In this document: positions 1 through 8,812 of the stretch, piece by piece
How positions within the stretch are numbered: the stretch's first letter is position 1
Layout: each line of letters starts with the position of its first letter
From: Paenibacillus wynnii
GTDB lineage: Bacteria > Bacillota > Bacilli > Paenibacillales > Paenibacillaceae
Assembly: GCF_030812855.1 (NCBI RefSeq)
Contig: NZ_JAUSTK010000028.1
Coordinates: forward strand, 1-64,000
Reading direction: 5' to 3'
Length of the DNA: 64,000 nt
The notes under the pieces: generated by a model
Seen by the model: only the letters and a program-made list of their open reading frames with translations
What the model was told of the DNA's origin: nothing
Databases searched by the model: none
Made by a program: the position numbers and the translations under genes

Positions 1-265
1 GGCATTTTCCCCTCTAATTCACCGAAGGACGGGTCCGCAACCCGGATTCGCTACCTGTAAGACGTAGTTACCCCAAACCCGGTGAAACATCAGGCAAAGT
101 TAAATCGAAATCGTTCCCGGCACAGTGACGTAAACGGAAAATCAAGCACTGATTTCGAGAAAGAGCCTCATTTATTTGAAAATAATATCGAAAAAAGGAT
201 ATATGCTGGGTGTGGCGAATAACCAACAAATAGACTAAATAGTGGAAAATATGGGAGGTGTAGAA
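1..265. other. Left edge, no confident gene
   Basis: I see no convincing long coding frame here. The plus strand around 25-75 (ACCCGGATTCG then CTACCTGTAAGACGTAG) loosely resembles the 3' half of a ydaO/yuaA (c-di-AMP) riboswitch. Conserved bases between the two blocks are missing and the 5' half would lie outside the window, so I do not call one. The stretch from about 180 to 260 is AT-rich and could carry the promoter of the small gene that follows. Confidence 0.4.
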
Positions 266-382
266 ATGTCCGGACGAACTACAGGAGTTGTATTCATTGC
301 TATAGTCGCATTTTTGTATGCTACACGATATATTTGCGGATCATTGCTGATAACGAATTTAAATGTGAGCCTGTTGATATAA
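266..382 (+). CDS. Small one-TM hypothetical protein, perhaps truncated
   Basis: ATG follows a GGGAGGTG ribosome binding site at the usual distance, and 38 codons follow to TAA. Residues 7-19 are hydrophobic (GVVFIAIVAFLYA), so one membrane segment is likely. I do not recognise the family. The protein ends abruptly after a second hydrophobic stretch, so it may be a shortened form of a longer two-segment protein. It converges on the glycosidase-like gene at 422. The good ribosome binding site and membrane-like composition argue for a real gene; the small size is the main doubt. Confidence 0.45.
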   Translation: MSGRTTGVVFIAIVAFLYATRYICGSLLITNLNVSLLI

Positions 383-421
383 GGGAGACTAGTCCTGAAA
401 AAAAAGTGGACGGCGACTGAA

Positions 422-1246
422 TTAGTCACCACCCACAGCAATCATCTGTACAACCATTCGTTTATCTCCGACTAACACGGCCTCACTTGCATTCATCTGC
501 GAGGAACCGTCTCCATCAAGAAAAATACCCTCTGGATCTTCACCTGGAACAGACTCCAGTATAGCTGTGCGGAATTCACCGGCGGTGCATCGGCTGGGTG
601 TAACTATGAGCCAGAGCTTGCCTGTATTGTCATACACTAAGCCTGAGCGCATTCGCAGCTCGTCTGCGTATGGCAAGTGCTCCTGCGTTGCTGAGGACAG
701 CCACAGCCCTTCATCCTGTAAATTCATGCTGATCCCGCCTTGAGCCCAATACTGAGTGCGATCGCTGACCTCTAAGTCCTCCCCTGAAGAAGCAACTTGT
801 ATCGAAAGCTTGCGAGACCTGCCATCCCACACCAGTGTTCCCCGCGGGTATTTGGCATTGAACCATCCAGAGCCATAGGCTTTTTTGTCACCACTTATCG
901 GAATGTCATTCATGATTGCGATAGATAAGAGATCCTTACCGTAGAAAAATCCGCCATTTATTCCGTAAGCCACCACCTGCCTGAGAGGAGACCTGGCGGT
1001 CCGTAGAATAACATCCTCAGGAGATACGGACATCATGTGCAGCCTTATTGGTCCGGGACTTTCTTTTTCCAGATAGGAATAGGAGTGGGGGAGGCCGTCA
1101 AAGACCTCCTTAGATTCCGACCCCTCAGACAGAAATGAAGCCGCAACCCATATCACCAAGGCCAGCAGCGGGACTATGACTAGCAGCCATTGTTTCAGTC
1201 CCCAAAGCTTGCCCAGCTTACGGCTATTCTCAGTTTGCACCGACAT
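422..1246 (-). CDS. Phosphodiester glycosidase (NAGPA-domain) family protein
   Basis: 274 residues. A basic N-terminus and a hydrophobic segment (residues about 20-38, WLLVIVPLLALVIWVAASFL) indicate a membrane anchor with the rest outside the cell. The body has the signature blocks of the NAGPA/DUF2233 family: GINGGFF near residue 95 and FLDGDGSSQM near residue 243. Family members hydrolyse phosphodiester-linked sugars or are related exopolysaccharide and cell-wall proteins; the substrate here is unknown. The start lies 17 bp inside the upstream M42 peptidase gene, so the two are probably translationally coupled. I see no strong Shine-Dalgarno of its own, which fits coupling. Confidence 0.8.
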   Translation of the reverse strand: MSVQTENSRKLGKLWGLKQWLLVIVPLLALVIWVAASFLSEGSESKEVFDGLPHSYSYLEKESPGPIRLHMMSVSPEDVILRTARSPLRQVVAYGINGGFFYGKDLLSIAIMNDIPISGDKKAYGSGWFNAKYPRGTLVWDGRSRKLSIQVASSGEDLEVSDRTQYWAQGGISMNLQDEGLWLSSATQEHLPYADELRMRSGLVYDNTGKLWLIVTPSRCTAGEFRTAILESVPGEDPEGIFLDGDGSSQMNASEAVLVGDKRMVVQMIAVGGD

Positions 1247-2273
1247 AAGCGGCCAGCAGCCTGGCTGTGTTTATTACAGCCAGCTTGTGTGTCCGTTCCA
1301 TAGAGTGGGAAGCATGAACGCCAGGCCCAATCAGAGCCGCACGAATATTATTACCGCCTTTTAATGCGGCAGAAGCATCAGAACCGTATTGTGGGTAAAT
1401 ATCGACTGCGTAAGGGACAGCCAGTGCCTCTGCCAGCTCTATTAAGCGACCTGTCATCACGTAGTCATAAGGCCCCGATGAGTCCTTGGCACAAATAGAG
1501 ACATCCGTTTCCTTGCAGCTAAGATCATCTCCCATGGCTCCCATATCTACCGCTATCATCTCATTGATATCTGCTGGGATCCACGAAGCTCCGTGTCCAA
1601 CCTCTTCATAGTTGGAGATTAACAAAGAGAGATTATGCAGCGGCTTCCAGCCCTCGCGCTTCATACTTTCGAGGAGTCCAAGCAATGCAGCTACACTTGC
1701 TTTGTCATCCAGGTGCCGAGATTTAATATAGCCGCTAGGCGTAATAACCGCTCTGGCATCAAAAGAAATAAAATCACCAACAGAGATCCCCAGCTTCATA
1801 ACTTCATCCTTAGAAGAGACCAGCTCGTCAATACGAACCTCCATATTCTCCTCTTGACGCTTAAAGTCGCGGGCATCGGGATATACATGGACCGAAGGAT
1901 GACTTGTCAGTATGGTGCCGGTGTATGTTTTACCGCTGCGGGTATGGATTACACAGTATTCATTCTCTATGCTGTGCATTGTAAACCCACCTACAGAAGT
2001 AAGACGAAGTGTACCGTTGGATTTAATTGACCGAACCATGCCTCCAAGTGTGTCTACGTGAGCACTGATTCCAATGGTGCGAGAAGGGTCAAGACCTGGA
2101 ACAGTCAGGATGACACCGCCTTTTTCATTCCAAGTCAGGGGTACATTGAGCGCTGCAGCCTCTTCGGCAACAAGGTTCATGACCTGTGCAGTAAAACCGC
2201 TAGGACTGGGTGTATCGAGCAGCTTTTTGAGAATGGAAAGGATGTAATCTTCATTTGGTTGAATGGTAAGCAA
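1230..2273 (-). CDS. M42 family metallopeptidase (aminopeptidase/endoglucanase-like)
   Basis: 347 residues, the usual family length. Metal-site motifs appear in order: AHVDTLGG, LDDKAS, NYEEVGHGAS (catalytic and metal-binding Glu), AVDMG, and a C-terminal HASHSMERTH. M42 enzymes are di-metal tetrahedral aminopeptidases in the cytosol that trim short peptides. Start is TTG at 2273, preceded by AGGAGG at the right spacing; no ATG fits better. It lies upstream of and overlaps the NAGPA-domain gene by 17 bp. Physiological substrate cannot be told from sequence (YsdC/FrvX-type enzymes are the nearest guess). Confidence 0.9.
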   Translation of the reverse strand: MLTIQPNEDYILSILKKLLDTPSPSGFTAQVMNLVAEEAAALNVPLTWNEKGGVILTVPGLDPSRTIGISAHVDTLGGMVRSIKSNGTLRLTSVGGFTMHSIENEYCVIHTRSGKTYTGTILTSHPSVHVYPDARDFKRQEENMEVRIDELVSSKDEVMKLGISVGDFISFDARAVITPSGYIKSRHLDDKASVAALLGLLESMKREGWKPLHNLSLLISNYEEVGHGASWIPADINEMIAVDMGAMGDDLSCKETDVSICAKDSSGPYDYVMTGRLIELAEALAVPYAVDIYPQYGSDASAALKGGNNIRAALIGPGVHASHSMERTHKLAVINTARLLAAYVGAN

Positions 2274-2309
2274 TGGTAAGTCCTCCTGTTCATTATTAAA
2301 AAATAGTAG

Positions 2310-2630
2310 CTAGAGCTGAGTCGAATGGGAAGTTGATATCCGATCTTGATCGATATTCATAGACTCCATAGAGGTATTGGCATCACGGAGTTTAGTTAAT
2401 TCTGCGGTCATAATTTTGATTTGCTTCTGGAGCTTGTATTGGCGGAATATGCCATAAGAGCCCACAATGATTCCACCAATTAGGGCACAGCCGAGGATCA
2501 CTAGAATTAGTGGAATACTGACTACATCGAATCCGAAATTGACCTGGACCGGATCTACGTTGATAACAGCGAACAGGGCTGTAAGCAGAGCGAAGATAAG
2601 TCCGGCAATAAGCGACCATTGAATTTTCAT
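2310..2630 (-). CDS. LapA-domain (DUF1049) membrane protein
   Basis: 106 residues with two hydrophobic segments (about 6-26 and 40-63) separated by NVDPVQVNFGFDVVSIPL, which is the typical LapA/DUF1049 layout. A polar, helical C-terminus of about 40 residues (KLQKQIKIMTAEL) follows, predicted cytoplasmic and coiled-coil-like. I start it at the ATG at 2630, which has AAGGGGGC upstream; an in-frame start 11 codons earlier lacks a ribosome binding site. In Gram-negatives LapA acts in LPS regulation; the Firmicute role is not known. It lies just 36 bp upstream of the M42 gene on the same strand and could be co-transcribed. Confidence 0.8.
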   Translation of the reverse strand: MKIQWSLIAGLIFALLTALFAVINVDPVQVNFGFDVVSIPLILVILGCALIGGIIVGSYGIFRQYKLQKQIKIMTAELTKLRDANTSMESMNIDQDRISTSHSTQL

Positions 2631-2731
2631 AATGAGCCCCCTTGAATGGTGAGTTACTTTCATACGGTCTAAATGTTAAAATCCCCTGCCCGAAGCGGGC
2701 AAGGGACTATTGTTATACTACGCTTCTCGTG

Positions 2732-4522
2732 TTACTTGGTCAACTCTTCCATCTGAGCGATTACACTTTCGAAAACACTCATCGCTTCGCGGATCGGTTC
2801 TGGAGAAGACATGTCAACACCGGCTTTAGTTAAAATATTAATGGAGTAGTCGCTTCCGCCACTCTTCAGGAAACCGAGGTATTTGTCTACCGCTGGTTTG
2901 CCCTCTTCAAGAATTTGCTTGGCGAAGCTGGTTGCAGCCGAGAATCCAGTCGCATATTTGTATACGTAGAAGCTGTTGTAGAAATGCGGGATTCTGGCCC
3001 ACTCCATCTCGATATCCTTATCAACGACCATTCCCTCGCCATAGTACTTCACGTTGAGGTCATAATAGATCGCTGAAAGATCCTTGGACGTTAGAGATTC
3101 ACCTTTCTCAGCACGCTCGTGAATGATCTTCTCAAATTCTGCGAACATGGTTTGCCGGAACACGGTAGTGCGGAACTGGTCAGCATAGTAGGTCAGCAGG
3201 AACATTTTTTCCTTCGGATCTGTTGACTTATTCAGCAAGTAATCCATTAGAAGAGCTTCGTTGGTAGTAGAAGCCACCTCTGCCAGGAAAATAGTATATT
3301 GGGCATCGCGGTATTTCAGAGCATTGTCTGAATAATACGAATGCAATGCATGACCCATTTCATGAGCCAATGTGAACATACTGTTGAGATTATCATTATG
3401 GTTCAAGAGGACATAAGGATGGGTGCCGTAGGCTCCCCAGCTGTATGCTCCTGTACGTTTGTTCTCGTTCTCATAAACATCAATCCAGCCTGTGTCGTAG
3501 CCTTCCTGCAGCACGTTCAGATAGTCTTCACCGAGCGGTTTAAGACCCTCTTTGGTAATCTTCTTGGCTTCTTCAAAGGTGATATCCATCTTATATTCAT
3601 CAACAAGTGGTGCAAATAGATCATACATATGTAGTTCATCAACACCAAGCAGCTTTTGACGGAGTTTCATGTAACGATGCATCAGCGGCAAGCTTTCGTG
3701 AATGGTATCAATAAGGTTCGTGTAGACCTCTTTTGGAATGTTGTCACCGTATAGTGACATTTCCAGAACTGAAGGATATTTGCGCACTCGTGAGTAAAAT
3801 ACGTTTTTATTTACATTGGCGCTGAGTGTTGCAGCGATTGTGTTTTTCTGTTTGCCATAGGTTTCATAGACTGCTTTAAAAGCGTTTTTTCGAACCTCAC
3901 GGTCAGGACTTTCTAAAAACTTAATGTAGCTGCCGTGTGTTAATTCAACTTCTTTACCGTCTTCATCTTTAATCTTAGGGAATTTGAGATCGGCATTATT
4001 CAACATGCTGAAAATACTTTGCGGTGCTTGGGAAAGGTTGCCCACTTGTGCAAGCAAGGCTTCTTCTGCTTTAGAAAGAACATGCGCTTTCTCGCGTTTC
4101 ATCTCTTTGAGAGTGAAGGTGTAGTCAGATAACTCAGGATTTGCAATGAATTCATCCAGCGTTTCTACAGGCAATGCCAAAATTTCTGGTGTTACAAAAG
4201 AGAGTGCCTCACTGGCTTCTACATTCAACTGCTTCGATTTCTGAGCCAAACCTTGGTAAACGGAGTCAGCGGTATCTTCATCCTGCCGCATGTGTGCATA
4301 TACATAAAGACGTTCGGTGTTTAGCGACAGCTTATCATCCAGTTGGAAACAATCCTTTAGGGCATCTGGAGAGCCCAGTTTACCCTGGAAATCGGAAGCT
4401 TTCTTTATCAGCTCTTTAGCTTCTTCATATGCTTGATCCCATTCAGATTGGGAAGAAAACATGTCTTCAAGCTTCCAACGATTTTCGGCAGGTACTTCAC
4501 TTCTCTTCAATAATTGTTCCAT
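2732..4522 (-). CDS. pepF: Oligoendopeptidase F
   Basis: 596 residues from the ATG at 4522, which has GGAGGATTACT directly upstream. Longer in-frame starts add a 42-residue tail without a ribosome binding site. The M3B zinc motif HEMGH sits in LAHEMGHALHSYYS near residue 385, with the downstream Glu in the EVASTTNEALL segment. M3B peptidases degrade oligopeptides of roughly 7-17 residues in the cytosol. No signal peptide is present. Length and N-terminal ENRWKLEDMF block match the PepF family closely. Confidence 0.95.
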   Translation of the reverse strand: MEQLLKRSEVPAENRWKLEDMFSSQSEWDQAYEEAKELIKKASDFQGKLGSPDALKDCFQLDDKLSLNTERLYVYAHMRQDEDTADSVYQGLAQKSKQLNVEASEALSFVTPEILALPVETLDEFIANPELSDYTFTLKEMKREKAHVLSKAEEALLAQVGNLSQAPQSIFSMLNNADLKFPKIKDEDGKEVELTHGSYIKFLESPDREVRKNAFKAVYETYGKQKNTIAATLSANVNKNVFYSRVRKYPSVLEMSLYGDNIPKEVYTNLIDTIHESLPLMHRYMKLRQKLLGVDELHMYDLFAPLVDEYKMDITFEEAKKITKEGLKPLGEDYLNVLQEGYDTGWIDVYENENKRTGAYSWGAYGTHPYVLLNHNDNLNSMFTLAHEMGHALHSYYSDNALKYRDAQYTIFLAEVASTTNEALLMDYLLNKSTDPKEKMFLLTYYADQFRTTVFRQTMFAEFEKIIHERAEKGESLTSKDLSAIYYDLNVKYYGEGMVVDKDIEMEWARIPHFYNSFYVYKYATGFSAATSFAKQILEEGKPAVDKYLGFLKSGGSDYSINILTKAGVDMSSPEPIREAMSVFESVIAQMEELTK

Positions 4523-4734
4523 AGTAATCCTCCTTGAATGATGATATGAAGTAGGCATAATCTTTACCGGAAGCCTGACGGATAATAAATCACCCGAAAG
4601 CAGGCTAAGCGTTAGCAGAATAGGGAGTGACTTGGCTGGTATGGACAAATGGGCTGCCTCCTAGTAATCAAAGGTCAGCCTAGTATGTCCTGCCAGATCA
4701 AGATTATTTATCCTTATCCTGCATTGTACAGAAT

Positions 4735-4905
4735 TTATGCCAACAAACTATAGATAACAAAAACAAAAGCCAATACAATCATAATTACTGCTGTCAAAGC
4801 CATCCCCCGCTTAAGCTTGGGAGGCATCTTATCCTTACCCATTATGAGTACTGCACCCAGGCAAAGGACAAGAATTACATAAATGGTTAGGTTCTCGGTG
4901 TCCAT
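4735..4905 (-). CDS. Small two-TM hypothetical protein
   Basis: 56 codons starting 6 bp after the stop of the 77-residue gene at 4912. Two hydrophobic helices (about residues 6-22 and 36-54) flank a basic loop (GKDKMPPKLKRG), giving a hairpin membrane protein. The ribosome binding site is weak (AGG inside the upstream stop region), so translation is probably coupled to the gene above. I do not recognise the family. Confidence rests on the clean amphipathic layout and tight spacing. Confidence 0.55.
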   Translation of the reverse strand: MDTENLTIYVILVLCLGAVLIMGKDKMPPKLKRGMALTAVIMIVLAFVFVIYSLLA

Positions 4906-4911
4906 TATGCT

Positions 4912-5145
4912 TTATACCTGTTTGAATGCTGCGATGATGTTTTTATATTCTTCTTCATTGTCTTTGTAAGACTCTTTGTTGAAGCGGTTATTTACCCACT
5001 GCATCATGGCAGGACGGCTTAGAAAAGTATGGGTTTCTTCTCCCCATTGATCAGAAATTTCTCGAAGGACAATATATTTTCCTTGTACTTCTACGGTCAT
5101 CATGTTCCATTTGTCTGTTTTGTATATTTCATGTTTTTTAATCAT
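4912..5145 (-). CDS. Conserved-looking hypothetical protein, 77 aa
   Basis: A soluble, charged protein of 77 residues (KKHEIYKTDKWNMMTVEV at the N-terminus, NNIIAAF-like C-terminus) with a GGGTGGG ribosome binding site upstream of ATG 5145. No membrane segment or cysteine motif is seen. It is divergent from the cold-shock gene and heads a possible two-gene unit with the small membrane protein downstream. Function unknown. Confidence 0.65.
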   Translation of the reverse strand: MIKKHEIYKTDKWNMMTVEVQGKYIVLREISDQWGEETHTFLSRPAMMQWVNNRFNKESYKDNEEEYKNIIAAFKQV

Positions 5146-5243
5146 TGTTTATTCCCACCCTGGCTATTTTTGGCTTTTGGGTCAATGATAACGCACACAC
5201 GAAGGGAAAAGCAAATTAAATCCACTTTATGCTTGTTCCTCAA

Positions 5244-5295
5244 TTGATTTGAAGAAAATGCTGGAGTATAATGTAAGTATACGCCATATATGGCG
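5244..5295 (+). promoter_or_regulatory. Promoter and palindromic leader of the cold-shock gene
   Basis: TTGATT at 5244 and TATAAT at 5267 are separated by 17 bp, a good vegetative promoter. About 10 bp downstream, CGCCATATATGGCG (5282-5295) is a perfect 14-bp palindrome in the short leader just before the ribosome binding site TTTAGGAGG. The hairpin could tune translation or be a repressor site; this is inference. Confidence 0.65.
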
Positions 5296-5317
5296 CTATT
5301 TTTAGGAGGTTGTTCAT

Positions 5318-5515
5318 TTGAAAGGTACAGTTAAATGGTTTAATGCAGAAAAAGGTTATGGTTTCCTTCAAGTTGATGGCGGCGAAGATGTATTTGTTCA
5401 CTTTTCAGCAATCCAAGGCGACGGTTTTAAGACTTTGGACGAAGGCCAAGCGGTTGAATTTGATGTCACTGACGGTAACCGTGGACCCCAAGCAGCTAAC
5501 GTAACGAAATTATAA
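5318..5515 (+). CDS. Cold-shock protein (CspA/CspB family)
   Basis: 65 residues, a single cold-shock domain. RNP1 (KGYGFL, residues 13-18) and RNP2 (VFVHF, residues 26-30) are intact. It binds single-stranded RNA and DNA as an RNA chaperone in the cytosol. The start is TTG at 5318, 7 bp after AGGAGG; no ATG is available in frame. It is monocistronic, with its own promoter and a strong terminator at 5602. Confidence 0.96.
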   Translation: MKGTVKWFNAEKGYGFLQVDGGEDVFVHFSAIQGDGFKTLDEGQAVEFDVTDGNRGPQAANVTKL

Positions 5516-5601
5516 GAAACGGCTTAGACAGCTCCTCTGTCTGCTATAAATATACTGCTAGTGTTAGATTCGTGGAATTAAACACCAACTAGTCATAGAT
5601 C

Positions 5602-5634
5602 ACACAGTTCTCTTTCGGGAACTGTGTTTTTTTC
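5602..5634 (+). terminator. Rho-independent terminator after csp
   Basis: ACACAGTTC and GAACTGTGT form a 9-bp stem with a short loop (TCTTTCGG region), followed by seven Ts. It ends the cold-shock transcript. Confidence 0.9.
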
Positions 5635-5775
5635 ATATATTCATTCAATAAATTGGCTAAAAAATGGGTTATGGTATTGGCTTTGACCGAACGTATAAGG
5701 AAATGATAAACTAGAATGGTACCCTTTGTTTGGGAAAAGAGAGTAGAAAGTCATTTTGATGGGGAGCGTTACGTC

Positions 5776-6519
5776 ATGAAGTTTAAATTATTTAAGGATC
5801 GTAAAGGCAAGGCTGATCAAGCCAAGAATAACAAATTCGTCAAGCTGGCCCGCGAAATCTATGTGCAAGCACGTAAGGGCGGACCAAATCCGGAGGCTAA
5901 CTTCGGGTTGAAGACAGCTATCGCTAGCGCACGAGCAATCAATATGCCTGTTGATAATATCGATAGAGCGATTAAGAAAGCCATCGGTGGTGGTGAAGAA
6001 GTCGATTACGAAGAAATTTATTATGAAGGTTATGGCCCTGGCGGCGTAGCCATTATGGTTAAATGTCTTACAGACAACCGCAACCGTACGGCTGCTGATG
6101 TTCGGTCCATTTATAATAAACGGGGCGGCAATATGGGTGAGTCAGGCTGCGTTTCTTATATGTTCGATGAGAAGGGTGTACTCGTTGTCGACCGCGAAGC
6201 CTTCACAGACCTGGATGAAGATACGGTGATGATGCAGTCATTGGAGGCAGGAGCGGAGGATTTATCTGTTTCTGAGGAAAGTTACGACATTCTTACACAT
6301 CCCCACGAACTTGAGGCCGTAAAAAGCGCGCTGGAAGCGCAGGGCTATACTTTTGCAAGCTCTGAGGTCCGCTGGATTCCGCAGAATACAATTGATGTCG
6401 AAGGTGAAAATGCCGAGAAGCTGCTTAAAATGATGGATGCCTTTGAGGACAATGATGATGTTCAAGATGTATACAACAATTTTGAAATCAGTGATGAGGA
6501 AATGGATCGTATCGGGTAA
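5776..6519 (+). CDS. YebC/PmpR (TACO1) family protein, YeeI-like
   Basis: 247 residues. The N-terminal KDRKGKADQAKNNKFVKLAR, the central VDYEEIYYEGYGPGGVA and NRTAADVRSI blocks, and the GNMGESGCVSYMF block are family hallmarks. The family includes DNA-binding regulators and, more recently, ribosome-associated factors that ease translation of proline stretches; the YeeI-like Firmicute branch begins without the usual MAGHSKW, as here. I choose ATG 5776 (GGGGAG upstream); a start at 5716 has no ribosome binding site. Monocistronic, terminator at 6539. Confidence 0.9.
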   Translation: MKFKLFKDRKGKADQAKNNKFVKLAREIYVQARKGGPNPEANFGLKTAIASARAINMPVDNIDRAIKKAIGGGEEVDYEEIYYEGYGPGGVAIMVKCLTDNRNRTAADVRSIYNKRGGNMGESGCVSYMFDEKGVLVVDREAFTDLDEDTVMMQSLEAGAEDLSVSEESYDILTHPHELEAVKSALEAQGYTFASSEVRWIPQNTIDVEGENAEKLLKMMDAFEDNDDVQDVYNNFEISDEEMDRIG

Positions 6520-6538
6520 TAATGGCGATGATTTGAAT

Positions 6539-6588
6539 AGTAAAAGGACCTTGCCCTCTTGAAGAAGAGGAGCAAGGTCCTTTTACTA
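6539..6588. terminator. Bidirectional terminator
   Basis: AGTAAAAGGACCTTGC pairs with GCAAGGTCCTTTTACT; the inner CTCTT and AAGAG extend the stem. U-rich on both sides, it serves the YebC-like gene from the left and the nitroreductase from the right. Confidence 0.9.
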
Positions 6589-6616
6589 TTGTGAGGTAGG
6601 ATCTAACGCTCACCGT

Positions 6617-7267
6617 TTACTCAATGAAGGTTAAGATTTCTGTTACTTCCTTGCGCGCCATAGTTTTTTGGGGCTGTATAGCCGGATGGCCAAGAGCAAC
6701 GACCATATTGATTCCCCGGTCGTCTGGAATAGTCAAATAATTACGAAGCTCTTGTTCAGCCAGCAGGACTGGGCCAGTCAAAGGACAAGTTGCCAGTCCC
6801 TTGGAATGAGCAGCCAGCATCATATTTTGAATGGCAAGGCTGCTGCTCTTTAAAGATTCCTCAGCCCATATAGATGCACTTCCAAATTCAAGCGGATCAA
6901 AGATCCGATCTCGAAACTTTGAGGCGTAAGGAGTGCTGAGACACACAAGCAGCACCGGCGCATTATTGAACGCAGTGGCATAGGGTCCGAAAGATTTCAG
7001 CAGTAGTTTTGCTTCCTTCTTAAGTCCTTTCTCTACAGAAGCAGCAGCTATAATATGAAGCTGCTCCCAAGTAATCCGCTCAATATCTTTAATCTTATCC
7101 CGATTCATTATGGCGATAAATTCCCAAGTTTGTGAATTAGTATCACTTGGTGCATAACGGGCGCAATCGATAATGTCATGAATATCGCTGACTGTGACAC
7201 TTTCCTCACTGAAGTCCCTAATACTACGCCGTGATTGTACTAGTTGCCTGAAATCTTCAAAGAGCAT
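6617..7267 (-). CDS. Nitroreductase family protein
   Basis: 216 residues. The FMN-binding N-terminal block SRRSIRDFSEESV and the ARYAPSDTNSQTWEF block (the Pro-Ser-x-x-Asn-x-Gln stretch) are clear, as is the C-terminal VVALGHPA. These enzymes are FMN-dependent NAD(P)H oxidoreductases acting on nitro compounds, quinones or enals; the true substrate is unknown. GGAGGAAACAGG precedes ATG 7267. It lies downstream of, and on the same strand as, the MFS transporter, with 53 bp between; no promoter is obvious in the gap. Confidence 0.9.
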   Translation of the reverse strand: MLFEDFRQLVQSRRSIRDFSEESVTVSDIHDIIDCARYAPSDTNSQTWEFIAIMNRDKIKDIERITWEQLHIIAAASVEKGLKKEAKLLLKSFGPYATAFNNAPVLLVCLSTPYASKFRDRIFDPLEFGSASIWAEESLKSSSLAIQNMMLAAHSKGLATCPLTGPVLLAEQELRNYLTIPDDRGINMVVALGHPAIQPQKTMARKEVTEILTFIE

Positions 7268-7320
7268 TCCTGTTTCCTCCTACAATTGTTACCAGGTACT
7301 AATAGCTGATATTAAATCGA

Positions 7321-8631
7321 TTATAACGTAATTTTCGGAGGGTGAGAAGTCTCATCTGCTTCGAGAGAGATAGGCTGTGTAGTCGGTTGAATAATCTTAG
7401 TGCCACGTTTTCTGAGTAGTAGCCTCGGGTGAACACCTGAGTCCAATGCATGCTTGCCTAGAAAACCAACACAAGCAGTAAGTGCAAAAAGCATGGCTAC
7501 TGTGTAAAAGAAGGACCTTCCGGATTCTTCAAATATGATCCCTCCGAAAGTACCGCTTAGTAGACCTGCTGCGCTTGACCATACCACAGTGAAAATAGCA
7601 AGTCCTGTAGCGCGTAAGTGGTCTGGAATGATCCGGGTAATGTAGCGAACCGCAGTTACATAATAGATTCCGAAGGTCACACTATGCATAGCTTGAATGG
7701 CAATTACGGATCCCGGATGATCCGCTCGAGACATAAGAATAAAGCGAACTGCATACATAAGACTGGCAAATGCAAGCAGTGGCAATTCCTTAAATCTATC
7801 ACCATACTTACTAAGTGCGAAGAACACTGGAATCTCACTGAGTGCGGACGCAAGCAATGCCCATCCAATCAGTTCTTCTCCTGCCCCCATCTCCTTTAGG
7901 CTTACAGTTAAAAAAGCTTCGTTCATCCGGTGGCCTAAAGCCAAGACAAAGACGCAGCTAAAAAACCAAAGGACCTCTTTCTGAAAAAGAATCTCTCTAA
8001 GCCCGTTTTCTTTACGTTTCGGAACCTGGGCAGATGCATTCTTTTCATTATGAGTGTCAGAGGTAATTTTCTTAACATCCTGCAACCACCATGAAATGAT
8101 AAGAGCCGATATAATTATGATGAGACATAAGGTCATACTCCAAGAGGTGCCTAAGGCTCTAAGAACGTAGCCAATGGTTAAAGCAAAGAATGCATAGCCG
8201 AGCGAACCGAACACCCGAATAGATATAAAGTTGCGGCCATGTTTCTGCGCGGTTTTAATAGCTATTGTATCCGCGAGGGGGAAAACTGGGTAATAGAAGA
8301 AATAGAAGAAGGACAATATAAGCATAACTGATGAAAACTCGGTAGCTTTAGATAATAGGAGCACAGAAATCAATTGTCCGCCTAATAAAATCATCATAAT
8401 TTTCTTGATTGTTCCCAGTCGGTCACTTATCATACTCCAAAATAGATTAGAGAGAATGGAAATTAGCGGTCCTAAGGAATACAATAAACCTACCTGAGAA
8501 TTGCTGAAGCCCAGGTGTCTGTAAAAAAGCGGGAAATAGGAGACCGCCAGAACACTGGTGCCAAAAATGGTGAACATAAACGCACGAAGCCAGTTCTGAT
8601 CACTATAACTGCTGCGGGGATACTCTTTCAT
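7321..8631 (-). CDS. MFS transporter (LacY/NupG-like MFS_1)
   Basis: 436 residues with about twelve hydrophobic segments and a long polar central loop (HNEKNASAQVPKRKENG). The motif between TM2 and TM3 (MISDRLGTIKK) is MFS-like. The first half resembles the PucC/phenylpropionate permease branch. I place the start at ATG 8631: the in-frame TTG at 8655 is itself part of the GGAGGAG ribosome binding site. Spacing to ATG is long (about 15 bp), so a little uncertainty remains. Substrate unknown. Divergent from the terpene synthase gene. Confidence 0.85.
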   Translation of the reverse strand: MKEYPRSSYSDQNWLRAFMFTIFGTSVLAVSYFPLFYRHLGFSNSQVGLLYSLGPLISILSNLFWSMISDRLGTIKKIMMILLGGQLISVLLLSKATEFSSVMLILSFFYFFYYPVFPLADTIAIKTAQKHGRNFISIRVFGSLGYAFFALTIGYVLRALGTSWSMTLCLIIIISALIISWWLQDVKKITSDTHNEKNASAQVPKRKENGLREILFQKEVLWFFSCVFVLALGHRMNEAFLTVSLKEMGAGEELIGWALLASALSEIPVFFALSKYGDRFKELPLLAFASLMYAVRFILMSRADHPGSVIAIQAMHSVTFGIYYVTAVRYITRIIPDHLRATGLAIFTVVWSSAAGLLSGTFGGIIFEESGRSFFYTVAMLFALTACVGFLGKHALDSGVHPRLLLRKRGTKIIQPTTQPISLEADETSHPPKITL

Positions 8632-8812
8632 AACCTTGTAGTTGCACTCCTCCAATTAAGAAATACGGATAGTATAGCATAAGTAAAGAATACATGTTGG
8701 TTAAAACAGCGGTGTTATAGAATCTTTTATAGGTTCGATAAGTGATTTTGTTGTTTGTACAAATACGATGATCATATTATAATAATGTTGATTTGGATAA
8801 GGAGACAACAAT

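Noticed and set aside
1..110. c-di-AMP (ydaO/yuaA) riboswitch
   Set aside because: Only the 3' half could be present, and bases between ACCCGGATTCG and CTACCTG that are conserved in the family are missing.
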